Positions 15,501-23,578 of a stretch of 52,980 nt of DNA are shown one piece after another. The stretch comes from Desulfotomaculum sp. (lineage in GTDB: Bacteria; Bacillota; Desulfotomaculia; Desulfotomaculales; Desulfallaceae), in contig JAENYQ010000016.1 of NCBI GenBank assembly GCA_016841675.1, forward strand, positions 1 to 52,980. The letters are read 5' to 3'. The notes beneath the pieces were generated by a model. That model had not been told where the DNA came from. It did not search any database and worked only from the letters and a program-made list of their open reading frames with translations. Position 1 is the stretch's first letter. Every line of letters starts with the position of its first letter. The position numbers and the translations under genes were made by a program.

Positions 15501-18191
15501 TCACGCCCCGTTCGAATGCGCGCCGGATTCAATCCAGTCAAGCCATTCTGTTTTGATGCCTCTTGTCCAGATAAAGGTAGCTGACTCATTTAGTTCCCTT
15601 CTCTGCCCGCCGGTGGGTAAAAGTTTATACTCTAGCATATCCTCTTCCCAGTGATATTGCAACAAACCTAGGTCCTTGAAGATGGCGGCGGCCACTGTGG
15701 GTAGTATGCTGGATGCTATATCATGCTCAGGGCGGCGCATCCGGGTAATCGCCTCGCTAACGGTGCACGAGCCGGTACCGTTTGGCGCCAGTGACCGCAA
15801 TAGAGTATAGAAGCTTGCCAGCGTTTCCCTTTCCGGGGCCAACTCATCCAGATAAATTTGGTTTTTCCGCCAGTCTTCCGGGTTATATACGGCCTTGATA
15901 TCAATGACCGCTTCGTTATTTATAAATGCTAAAGTACTCAGCCAATCTGACTTGGCAGCCGGAGGGCGAGCCATGATGATCCGGTCAAACAGCAAATCGG
16001 ATGCCTCGTTAACCAGCTTCCCTGTATTGCAGGCATATGTAGATATTAGAAGCTTAACAGTACCATTAATTACTTTATGCAGTTCACTGTCAATGTGGTC
16101 AGCCGGTATAAAGCTGTTGATGTATGAAACGCGACCGGCGAACAGTGGGTTACGATACTCAAAATGCCTGGCCAACTGCAGTGTACGGCGAGCGCTGTTA
16201 ACTAACAGCAGAACGCATTTTTCAGCAGGTGCCAGTCTGGTCAGTAAACTATCACCGGGCTCACAACCAGGCACAGGTCCCGGAAACGCTTGGCCAACAA
16301 CTCGGTTTACTGCGTTGTCGACCCTAAGCAAACCCAGTTCCCCAGGCATGGAGTGGTGGTTTTGGGTCAAGTAATCCCGCAGACTAGTCAGCATCGTTTC
16401 AGGGATAAAAATCAGTTCTCCGGCTCGTTGGAAAAGATTTTCGTTATCAAGGCTGCCATTTGGAGATGAGGATTGTGCTTCACCTTGTTCACCTTGCAGG
16501 TCATTAATCTTTAGCTGCAGATAACTCCGGCCCTGCCATTCGTTAATGGTTGGAGTAAAAGCAACGCTTATATCTTTGCCGGCGGCCAATTCATCCACGT
16601 ATTTGCCCAGATTAAAACCAACCCCATCAATGTTGGTCTGGTTTTCCCCCAGCTTAATTTTCAAGTGTGCCTCATTTTTACCCACACCCCGGCATTGGAG
16701 CAGCCTGGCACTGGACGTGCCCAGTATTGGACTTGGGTTGCCGTGCCCGTATGGTTGTAACATTTCTATCTCGTTAACTAGTTCATGGGTTACTTGGCGC
16801 AGTGAAACCAAGGCGTCCAGTTCCAGAATATCGGGCAGTTTTCCGCTATCCAGTACTTCGGCAGCGTATTCGTTAATTAAAACTCTGAACCGGTCAATTT
16901 GCGCGGTTTCGATGGAGATACCGGCAGCCATGGAATGACCACCGTATTCCAGGAGACTTCCAGAGCAATACTCCAGGGCCGGCATCAAGTCAAAGCCCTT
17001 GACGCTTCTAGCAGAACCCTTACCCCGGTCGCCCGCGCAGGCAAACAGCAAGGCCGGCTTATGATAACGATCTACCAGCCGCGAAGCTACAATACCAATA
17101 ACGCCAGGGTGCCAATTGGCTGAAGCCAGGACCAGCACACGGTCTGCAGCAAGGGATGGTTCGCCGTCCAGTATGCCCAGTGCTTCACCCAGAGCCACAC
17201 TTTCCAGCTCCTGCCTGGTTTGATTATTCCGGATCAGTTCCGCAGCCAGTTCCAGTGCTGATTCCAGATCTTCACTGAGCAGCAGGTTGACTGCGGTACC
17301 GGCATCACCCAGACGGCCCGCAGCGTTGAGCCGCGGGGCCAGAATATAGCCCACTTCCCGGGTGCCCGGAGTTTCGTTTTTCAGGCCGCATATTTGGTAA
17401 AGAGCCTTCAGGCCCGGCCTTTCGAACCGGGCCAGCTTATCAAGCCCGTGTTTAACCAGGATCCGGTTTTCTCCGTACAGCGGTACTATATCTGCCACTG
17501 TTCCTAAACATACCAAGTCCAGGTATTCGCCCGGGTCAACGGGGCAGGCTTGCTTTTCCAGCAGGGCCAGAGCAAATTTATAGGCCACACCAACTCCGGC
17601 CAGTTCCCGGAACGGGTAGTTACAATCATGCCGCTTGGGGTTGATTACCGCTGCGGCCGGCGGTAATTCGGCGGGCGGTTCGTGGTGGTCGGTAATAATT
17701 ATTTCCGGTCCACCACCAGCCAAAGACTCAGCTACTTCAGCAGCGTTGCTGATACCACAGTCTACTGTTATTACCAGCCCCACGCCGTTTTCCCGGGCTT
17801 GCTGCAGCGCTTTGGTGTGCAATCCGTAACCCAGGTCAAGGCGATGGGGAATGTAATAATCAACCTCACCGCCCAGGCGACGCAGCACAGTTACCAAAAG
17901 AGTCGTGCCTGTTACCCCGTCTACATCGTAATCACCATAAACCAGTATTTTTTGTTTTGTTTCCAAAGCCCGGGCAGCCAGTTCCACACCCTTGTCCATA
18001 TCACGCATCAACATGGGCGGATGCAGGCCGGCAAGGGAAACGTCCAGGAAATCTTTAGCCGCGGCGGCAGTAAAAATACCTCTGTTTATCAGAATCTGGG
18101 CCATCAGTGGTGAGACGCCCAGTTTTCGTGAAAGTATGCATTGCATTGCCGGATCGGAAGCCTTGACCCGCCATTTTCTAGGAATGTTCAT
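15501..18191 (-). CDS. recJ: Single-stranded-DNA-specific 5'-3' exonuclease RecJ
   Basis: RecJ degrades 5' single-stranded ends in recombination and mismatch or base-excision repair. The DHH motifs are clear: YGDYDVDGVTGTTLL, VDCGISN and ITDHHEPP. The DHHA1 domain carries GGHSMAAGISIE, and an OB-like segment follows. At 896 aa it has a C-terminal extension (about residues 570-896), as in longer Firmicute RecJ proteins. ATG at 18191 has GGAGG 4 nt upstream. It ends 4 nt before the family-length relA start, so the genes are translationally close. Confidence 0.96.
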   Translation of the reverse strand: MNIPRKWRVKASDPAMQCILSRKLGVSPLMAQILINRGIFTAAAAKDFLDVSLAGLHPPMLMRDMDKGVELAARALETKQKILVYGDYDVDGVTGTTLLVTVLRRLGGEVDYYIPHRLDLGYGLHTKALQQARENGVGLVITVDCGISNAAEVAESLAGGGPEIIITDHHEPPAELPPAAAVINPKRHDCNYPFRELAGVGVAYKFALALLEKQACPVDPGEYLDLVCLGTVADIVPLYGENRILVKHGLDKLARFERPGLKALYQICGLKNETPGTREVGYILAPRLNAAGRLGDAGTAVNLLLSEDLESALELAAELIRNNQTRQELESVALGEALGILDGEPSLAADRVLVLASANWHPGVIGIVASRLVDRYHKPALLFACAGDRGKGSARSVKGFDLMPALEYCSGSLLEYGGHSMAAGISIETAQIDRFRVLINEYAAEVLDSGKLPDILELDALVSLRQVTHELVNEIEMLQPYGHGNPSPILGTSSARLLQCRGVGKNEAHLKIKLGENQTNIDGVGFNLGKYVDELAAGKDISVAFTPTINEWQGRSYLQLKINDLQGEQGEAQSSSPNGSLDNENLFQRAGELIFIPETMLTSLRDYLTQNHHSMPGELGLLRVDNAVNRVVGQAFPGPVPGCEPGDSLLTRLAPAEKCVLLLVNSARRTLQLARHFEYRNPLFAGRVSYINSFIPADHIDSELHKVINGTVKLLISTYACNTGKLVNEASDLLFDRIIMARPPAAKSDWLSTLAFINNEAVIDIKAVYNPEDWRKNQIYLDELAPERETLASFYTLLRSLAPNGTGSCTVSEAITRMRRPEHDIASSILPTVAAAIFKDLGLLQYHWEEDMLEYKLLPTGGQRRELNESATFIWTRGIKTEWLDWIESGAHSNGA

Positions 18192-18756
18192 TATTCCTCC
18201 GTCTTTGTAACTGCTCTATTGATATAATTGGGTACATTGCCTTCCATCAATTGGAGATATTCCTTCGCGTTCATTAAACGATGTGTGTCTCGTTCCGTTA
18301 TATTGATTATAATTGAGGGTTTAGTTAATGGCAATGAATACCGGACCATTGGAACCATCTAAAAACTATTTACACTACTTATTGACAAATTGCAATTATT
18401 GAAGTGAGCGTAACATTAATATGCTTTTTAAGCCAATAACAGGACATGATTATTCCCTTTACTCAGTAATCCCCATCGATGAGATAAACATTTTTAATAA
18501 ACAATTGTGCATTGCGGGGTGAAGCTGTCATCCTGAGCGTTAGCGAAGGATCTAGATTCTTCACTTCGTTCAGAATGACACGACGCTGTACCACTTACTG
18601 AGTTAACGGTATAACTATGTAACAGGATTTTATTGTCTTATGTCGAAATAAAAATCAAAATGCAAAAATGGCAAGTGCCCACGCTTATTGCGTGGGTTCT
18701 GACGTTATAAATCGATTCGACATATTTCTATTTTCTTCTCGGGAGGACCTGCCAAA
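18192..18756. other. Divergent intergenic region recJ/comM (565 bp)
   Basis: It holds MITE-like copy 2 (18445-18619) and, nearer comM, a compact hairpin cccacg/cgtggg (18678-18696) followed by an AT-rich stretch. No gene is seen, and no -35/-10 pair could be assigned with confidence. Confidence 0.6.
18437..18627 (+). repeat. MITE-like element copy 2 with 8-bp direct repeats
   Basis: The element (18445-18619, 175 bp) starts catgattattccctttact and ends gagttaacggtataactatg. The ends are imperfect inverted repeats sharing ACTCAGTAA. It is flanked on both sides by taacagga (18437-18444 and 18620-18627), a perfect 8-bp target duplication. Inside is a second dyad, ctgtcatcctgagcg ... ttcagaatgacac. 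Confidence 0.9.
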
Positions 18757-20280
18757 ATGTTGACCATAGTTTACAGTATGGCTATAAACGGCCTGGACGG
18801 GCAGTTGGTGCGGGTGGAGGTGGACGCATCCAGCGGTTTACCGGGGTTTGATATAGTAGGGCTACCGGATCCGGCGGTACGGGAAGCCAAGGACAGGGTA
18901 CGGGCCGCTTTGAAGAACGCTGGTTTTGCATTCCCGGCCCGACGAATTACTGTCAATCTGGCACCCGCCGACCTGAAAAAGGAGGGCCCGGTTTATGATC
19001 TGCCCATATCGCTGGGTATTTTATCATCTACCGAACAAATTGATCCTGCATTGCTGCAAGGCTATATTTTCTTAGGCGAGCTGTCGCTGAACGGCTCGAT
19101 CAGGGGTGTTAACGGTTTGCTGCCCCGGGTGGCATCAATGCCCGGGGAAGGCTATCACCGAGTAATGGTGCCGGCCGAGAACGCGGATGAAGCTGCGCTG
19201 GTTGGCAATGTTGAGGTTTACCCGGTACGGGATCTAGTGCAATTGGTGCGGCATTTGCACGGAGATGTTACCATTGCTCCGCACGTGGTCGACAATGAAA
19301 AATACTGGGGAAAAAGCTTAAACACTCCGGATATGTCTGAGGTACGGGGTCAGGCTGCGGCCAAGCGGGGCCTTGAGGTGGCTGCCGCCGGTGGCCACAA
19401 TGTAATTATGCTGGGGTCGCCCGGGTCGGGCAAGACAATGCTGGCCCGCCGCCTGCCGGGTATCCTGCCTGATATGCTGCCGGAAGAAGCGTTGGATGTC
19501 ACCAAGCTGTACAGTCTGGCGGGGCTGCTGCCGCCCGGCAGGCCATTAATCACCGAGAGGCCGTTTCGTTCACCACACCACACGGTTTCCACCTCCGCTC
19601 TTGTCGGAGGTGGCCGGTTTCCCCGTCCGGGTGAAATTAGCCTGGCCCACCGGGGGGTGCTGTTTCTGGATGAAATTGCAGAGTTCAAGCGTGATGCCTT
19701 GGAGGCGCTGCGCCAGCCGCTGGAAGACGGTGCTGTTACTGTGTCCCGGGTTCATTCGACAGTGACATTCCCGGCCTCAATTATGCTATTAGCTTCAATG
19801 AATCCGTGTCCATGTGGTTTTTTAGGCGATCCCGAGCGTGGATGCGGTTGTTCACCGCTGCAAGTGCAGCGCTACCTGCAGCGTCTGTCCGGGCCAATGC
19901 TGGATCGTATTGACCTGCATATTGATGTGCCTAGGCTTAAATTTAGGGAACTGGAAGAAATCCAGCCCGGTGAGAATTCAGAAACAATCCGCCGGCGGGT
20001 GCAGCGGTCCAGAGAAATACAATCCCAACGCTTTGGGAGTGCCAAGTGCAACGCCGAGATGACCCCGACGCAGATAAAAAAGTTTTGCAAATTGGATGAC
20101 CAGGCCAGGAATCTGCTACGGTCGGCATTTGACCGGCTGCAGTTAAGCGCGCGGGCCCACAATAAGATTATTAAAGTGGCCCGCACCCTGGCGGACCTGG
20201 CGGAAAAAGATGATATCCGAGTGGAACATGTGGCCGAGGCAGTGCAGTACCGCAGTATGGAAAGAAAATACTGGGGGTAA
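18757..20280 (+). CDS. comM: ComM/YifB family AAA+ Mg-chelatase-like protein
   Basis: ComM (YifB) is a AAA+ hexameric helicase known in Gram-negative bacteria to drive branch migration during natural transformation; its role in Firmicutes is less studied. The N-terminal ChlI-type domain (GLPDPAVREAKDRVRAAL, NLAPADLKKEGPVYDLPI) is present. The AAA+ core has Walker A GSPGSGKTMLARRL, Walker B VLFLDEIAEF and MLLASMNPCPCG. The Cys-rich CPCGFLGDPERGCGC region is typical. The 507-aa length is standard. The ribosome-binding site is CGGGAGGA. It seems monocistronic. Confidence 0.95.
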   Translation: MLTIVYSMAINGLDGQLVRVEVDASSGLPGFDIVGLPDPAVREAKDRVRAALKNAGFAFPARRITVNLAPADLKKEGPVYDLPISLGILSSTEQIDPALLQGYIFLGELSLNGSIRGVNGLLPRVASMPGEGYHRVMVPAENADEAALVGNVEVYPVRDLVQLVRHLHGDVTIAPHVVDNEKYWGKSLNTPDMSEVRGQAAAKRGLEVAAAGGHNVIMLGSPGSGKTMLARRLPGILPDMLPEEALDVTKLYSLAGLLPPGRPLITERPFRSPHHTVSTSALVGGGRFPRPGEISLAHRGVLFLDEIAEFKRDALEALRQPLEDGAVTVSRVHSTVTFPASIMLLASMNPCPCGFLGDPERGCGCSPLQVQRYLQRLSGPMLDRIDLHIDVPRLKFRELEEIQPGENSETIRRRVQRSREIQSQRFGSAKCNAEMTPTQIKKFCKLDDQARNLLRSAFDRLQLSARAHNKIIKVARTLADLAEKDDIRVEHVAEAVQYRSMERKYWG

Positions 20281-20637
20281 TGTTTTTCACGCCCTATTAC
20301 CATAAAATTCAAATTCCCATTTTAGTGTTTGCCTCCCCATGGCTAGAAACTATAAATCTTATTCACCACTTATAATCCGATGGGTTTGGAGGAAATCATC
20401 CCTTAATAATTGAAATATGAAAAATAAATGAGATGATATCATGGGGTTTGTATGGCAAAAACACCAGTGTGCGGCAAGTGCCGGCAACGTGCCTTTGGGT
20501 AAACCTTTAAGATACGCTAATAATCAGGTTCTAACTAACTAATAATCATCATCATTATTTTTTTTGGTTTATCTTTAAATTTTATGTGTCAAAGGAACCG
20601 TCCCCTTGACACAGTCCCCTTGACACATCAAGAGGTG
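20281..20637. other. Intergenic region with REP-like hairpin
   Basis: Most of this stretch is AT-rich with no gene. A REP-like unit at 20585-20627 (tgtgtcaaaggaaccgtccc ... ttgacaca, with the tccccttgacaca half duplicated) abuts the acylphosphatase ribosome-binding site. A 16-codon frame at 20452-20502 resembling the start of a zinc-ribbon protein is noted but not called. Confidence 0.6.
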
Positions 20638-20916
20638 ATGTTTATAACCCGGGTGCATGTTTTTATTACCGGTCGGGTACAGGGGGTTTATTTCAGGGAT
20701 TTTACCAAGCGGGAAGCGGAAAAGCTACATATTAATGGCTGGGTGCGAAATCTTAATGATGGCCGGGTGGAAGCAGTTTTTGAAGGGCCGAAGGAAAACC
20801 TGTCCAAAATGATTGACTGGTGTCACAAGGGTTCGCCCAATTCCCGTGTAGATAAAGTGGCATTATTATGGGAAACACAAAAAGAGCAATATAATAAATT
20901 CAGTATTACCGGGTAA
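20638..20916 (+). CDS. acyP: Acylphosphatase
   Basis: Acylphosphatase hydrolyses the carboxyl-phosphate bond of acyl phosphates. The signature VHVFITGRVQGVYFRDFTKR carries the catalytic Arg, and NGWVRNLNDGRVEAVFEG carries the catalytic Asn. At about 92 aa it has the standard length. The ATG at 20638 gives MFITRVHVF, but AGAGGTG directly abuts it, so a downstream GTG (VHVF) is possible. A start farther upstream would read through a REP-like element and is rejected. Confidence 0.94.
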   Translation: MFITRVHVFITGRVQGVYFRDFTKREAEKLHINGWVRNLNDGRVEAVFEGPKENLSKMIDWCHKGSPNSRVDKVALLWETQKEQYNKFSITG

Positions 20917-20993
20917 GCGGTTGTTTGCATTTTTACAGTTGATTTGCTCGGATAATACTAAAGATTTTTTATTTCACAGGGAGTGAGCAGAGG

Positions 20994-21401
20994 ATGAGTT
21001 ATGTCCCTATTTTATTAGTGCAGCAGATATTGCCCGAGGACATTCAAAGCATTGATGTTATGGAAACTAAGATTGTAGCCATCGCGGTATACGCCAATAA
21101 GTCAGGTGTGCCTCTAACCGTTGTCACCCGTCGGTTATTTGACGGTGATAAGCAATTTTATTTTCCCACCGAGGTGACCGAAGGAGCGGCTAAAACAAGA
21201 ATTGTGTACCAGCACACCTTGGCCCAGTGGCGTGAATTGTTGGAATCACTGACACTGCCATCAGCACCCGATGCTCTGAAACAGCTGATGATCCCCATGT
21301 TTCTCTATCTTAAAGAAAAGTATCCCGCCGTTTTGGCCGGCATTGAGTATGACCAGGCATTCGACCCGGCACAATTTGCGGAAATATTACCCGTGCAGTA
21401 A
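20994..21401 (+). CDS. Hypothetical protein (135 aa)
   Basis: I do not recognise this protein. It is soluble, with no signal peptide, membrane segment or Cys motif. Alternating beta-like segments (KIVAIAVYANKSGVPLTVVT, FYFPTEVTEG) are followed by helices (LAQWRELLESL, ALKQLMIPMFLYLKEKY). The start ATG has GGGAGTGAG about 8 nt upstream, and codon use looks like its neighbours. It lies 77 bp after the acylphosphatase on the same strand and ends just before a long perfect hairpin. It may be co-transcribed with acyP. Confidence 0.75.
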   Translation: MSYVPILLVQQILPEDIQSIDVMETKIVAIAVYANKSGVPLTVVTRRLFDGDKQFYFPTEVTEGAAKTRIVYQHTLAQWRELLESLTLPSAPDALKQLMIPMFLYLKEKYPAVLAGIEYDQAFDPAQFAEILPVQ

Positions 21402-21405
21402 ACAC

Positions 21406-21476
21406 GGGGTCAGGCTCTTAACTTATTAACTTATTTCGGTTTTCGAAATAAGTTAATAAGTTAAGAGCCTGACCCC
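21406..21476. terminator. Perfect 33-bp-arm hairpin between convergent genes (REP-like)
   Basis: Arms of 33 bp (left beginning ggggtcaggctcttaactta) pair without mismatch around a 5-nt loop. TTTT follows on the plus strand. It lies 4 nt after one gene and 17 nt before the stop of the other, so it can terminate both. The GGGGTCAG ends match the REP-like family at 669-724. Confidence 0.85.
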
Positions 21477-21493
21477 TTTTGCTTCCCTTTTGC

Positions 21494-22168
21494 TTATTCT
21501 TTGGTGAATTCTTCTTTGCTTACTCCGCAAACGGGACATTGCCAGTCGTCCGGGAGCTTTTCGAAGGGTGTACCGGGCTGGATACCGTTATCCGGATCAC
21601 CTAATTCGGGATTATATACATATCCGCATACGTTGCATACGTATTTTTCCCCGGCTTTTTCCTCCTTGGGCGTGTAGGTGGGAGCGCTCTTTGGTACGGT
21701 GCCTCTTTTGACTTGCTGGTAAAAGGCATAAGTCATGGGCAGTCCTTCTCTGAGCACTTCTGCCCCGGTCAGTTCACCGATAAATATGGTGTGAGTCCCG
21801 GCATCCGCTTCCGACACCACCTTGGCTTCCATCCAGGCCAAGGTACTTTCGGTTACATAGGGCAATCCTCCGGAAGTAATTTGATGCTCTATTTGGGCTA
21901 GCTTATCCACCTCGCGGCCACTCTTAAATCCAAAGTGGCCCACCAGAGATAATGGTGTTTCCTGAGAGAGCACTGATACGGCAAAGACCCCGCCCTCCCT
22001 AATGTATTCATGAGTCAGGTTTTGCTTATTAATACTGACTGCTATGGTAGGCGGTGCGCTAGAAATTTGAAAAACGGTATTGGCGACCTGGCCATTGAAT
22101 TTATCGCCTTTTTTTGAGGTTACGATATACAGACCATAAGAAATATTATACAACGCCTTGTTATTCAT
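21494..22168 (-). CDS. Flavin reductase-rubredoxin fusion (high-molecular-weight rubredoxin, Hrb-like)
   Basis: Residues about 1-155 form a FMN-binding flavin-reductase domain ([39 protein letters not shown]). Residues about 175-225 form a complete rubredoxin with the iron ligands CNVCGYVY and CPVCGVS. This matches the Hrb proteins of Moorella, which pass electrons from NAD(P)H to flavodiiron proteins in O2/NO defence. That role is inferred from the family. The start chosen is ATG at 22168 ([12 protein letters not shown]), with AAAGGA about 10 nt upstream. No flavodiiron protein gene is present in the window. Confidence 0.93.
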   Translation of the reverse strand: MNNKALYNISYGLYIVTSKKGDKFNGQVANTVFQISSAPPTIAVSINKQNLTHEYIREGGVFAVSVLSQETPLSLVGHFGFKSGREVDKLAQIEHQITSGGLPYVTESTLAWMEAKVVSEADAGTHTIFIGELTGAEVLREGLPMTYAFYQQVKRGTVPKSAPTYTPKEEKAGEKYVCNVCGYVYNPELGDPDNGIQPGTPFEKLPDDWQCPVCGVSKEEFTKE

Positions 22169-22480
22169 GTATATATCCATTCCTTTCGCTTCGCTCAAGG
22201 CACAAAACGTTATGAAATGTGTTGGCTTCGAGCTACTCTTCTATTATTCTAAGTCATAGGGATAACAGTTAACTACAAATCACGGGGAGGTGAGTGGGCC
22301 GCTTCAGTATTGGAGTGACCGCATGTATTTCACCTCTCTAAATTGTTTGCTTCTTGGAATGTTTATATTACCATTATTATGACCCAATACTCAAGCATAT
22401 TAGGGATCTTAATAACTTGTTTGCCATAGTTAGCGTATTAAAAGACAAACCCCGCGATTAAGCGGGGTTTGTAATTATTT
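22169..22480. other. Intergenic region, promoter side of the rubredoxin fusion
   Basis: It contains an AT-rich stretch, a weak dyad gaggtga ... tcacctc (about 22285-22338) and, at 22448-22479, a strong hairpin. No gene is seen. The dyad lies upstream of the minus-strand fusion gene and could be an operator, but this is speculative. Confidence 0.4.
22448..22480 (-). terminator. Terminator hairpin after the 42-aa Cys-rich gene
   Basis: Arms CAAACCCCGC and GCGGGGTTTG enclose a short GATTAA-type loop. The hairpin begins right after the small gene's stop codon, and T-rich sequence follows on either strand. Confidence 0.8.
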
Positions 22481-22609
22481 TTAAGATTCTATTTCAGCGC
22501 AAGCGTCTCTGGTAAATTTCCTCAGGCCCGGGCAACTGTTTCCCCAGTAGAAACTACACAGTCTGCATTCAACGCAAATTTGTTCACTATAGCTAACCTG
22601 CGGCGACAT
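22481..22609 (-). CDS. 42-aa Cys-rich protein (possible metal or Fe-S binder)
   Basis: This short frame reads MSPQVSYSEQ then ICVECRLCSFYWGNSC and a basic helix-like tail to TAA. Five Cys (12, 15, 18, 26, 37) include a C-x2-C-x2-C-x7-C arrangement that could hold a metal or an Fe-S cluster. A strong AGGAGG lies 7 nt before the ATG, and a terminator follows the stop at once, so it has the complete architecture of a gene. It sits between yraN and the rubredoxin fusion on the same strand. No family name can be given; a redox role is a guess from context. Confidence 0.75.
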   Translation of the reverse strand: MSPQVSYSEQICVECRLCSFYWGNSCPGLRKFTRDACAEIES

Positions 22610-22727
22610 ATGCAAACCTCCTAATATTTTCTTAATCTTATACTAGGCTATGTCATGCCGATACTCAACAGGTTACCGTTGAAAAGGCAAATAAAGGTGT
22701 CTAACGGGCGAATTTACGTGTTTAACA

Positions 22728-23081
22728 TCAAAAGGCATTATCAATGTGAGTTATCTCGGTATCTCCCGCCCAGTTTACCGCCACCACATCAAACCGAATG
22801 AATAAACGATCCTGCGGGTGTCGAACCAGATAAAAACTAGCCAGCTGGCGCAGTTTTTTAATTTTAGCCCTGGTGATGGTTTCCAGGGCCAGACCATATT
22901 GACTGCGGCTTCTGGTGCGTACCTCCACGAAAACAAGGTAATTACCGTCCCTGGCCACGATATCAATTTCACCCATTCGACACCTGAAATTACGTTCAAT
23001 GATTTGAAAGCCTTTGTTCATCAAATAACGGACAGCCAGTTCTTCTCCTTTAATGCCCATACTGCGCTTGTGTCCAGTCAA
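22728..23081 (-). CDS. yraN: UPF0102 family protein YraN
   Basis: The protein has the family pattern: GIKGEELAVRYLMNKGFQIIERNFRCRMGEIDIVARDGNYLVFVEVRTRS (here spanning about residues 9-57). It contains the Holliday-junction-resolvase-like E-x-D-x(n)-E-x-K/R core, as GEIDIV and FVEVRTR. The fold is nuclease-like but the activity is unproven. At 117 aa it has normal length. The start appears to be TTG at 23081 (MTGHKRSMGIKG); ATG at 23060 is the alternative. It follows the C_GCAxxG_C_C gene by about 10 bp. Confidence 0.93.
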   Translation of the reverse strand: MTGHKRSMGIKGEELAVRYLMNKGFQIIERNFRCRMGEIDIVARDGNYLVFVEVRTRSRSQYGLALETITRAKIKKLRQLASFYLVRHPQDRLFIRFDVVAVNWAGDTEITHIDNAF

Positions 23082-23091
23082 GGTTTTAAAC

Positions 23092-23544
23092 CTACTTAGC
23101 AGTCGGGAGAAGGTTTTTTTCGATTAGGTATTCAGTTAATAGTTTGGCCGTATTGCCCGTAATTTTAAGGCAGTTCTTGAGATGCTCTTTAGTTTCATAT
23201 GGGTGTGGGTTCAGCACCCTGCAGCAGGTAGCTGAAAACTTGTGCTCAAAACGGTCATGAAAACTCCTGGCATGTTCGTAACACTTCTCACGGTCGCCTT
23301 CCTGGTTAACCCGCCCGGTCAGCAAGCTAAGAATGGCTACTGAACCGGTCAAGGCGCCACACATGCACCCGGCACGTCCCAGCCCGCCTCCGTATCCGGT
23401 GAATACGCGTACCAGTTCCGGGTTTAAATCAGGGGCAACCAATTCCCGAAAGGCAACAAAAATTGCCTCCGAACAGTTATAGCCACCGCGAAAAATCTCC
23501 CCCGCCTTGCTGCGCATTTCCGTTGCCAGGTCAATTCCTGCCAT
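23092..23544 (-). CDS. C_GCAxxG_C_C family probable redox protein
   Basis: The family signature is spread through the chain: Cys in GGYNCSEAIF, then GRAGCMCGALTGSVAIL, then SATCCRVL and later KNCLKI. These Cys are conserved across a family of putative redox proteins common in anaerobes; the function is not known. Length is 150 aa. The ATG has a GTAAGGAG ribosome-binding site. It lies between yraN and the VWA gene on the same strand with short spacing, so it is probably in an operon with one or both. Confidence 0.9.
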   Translation of the reverse strand: MAGIDLATEMRSKAGEIFRGGYNCSEAIFVAFRELVAPDLNPELVRVFTGYGGGLGRAGCMCGALTGSVAILSLLTGRVNQEGDREKCYEHARSFHDRFEHKFSATCCRVLNPHPYETKEHLKNCLKITGNTAKLLTEYLIEKNLLPTAK

Positions 23545-23578
23545 TTTTATCAGCTCCTTACCTCTTTAAATCAGCAAA

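Noticed and set aside
20452-20502. 16-codon frame MAKTPVCGKCRQRAFG
   Set aside because: It resembles the start of a zinc-ribbon protein but stops at once and has no convincing ribosome-binding site. It could be a remnant; there is not enough to call a gene.
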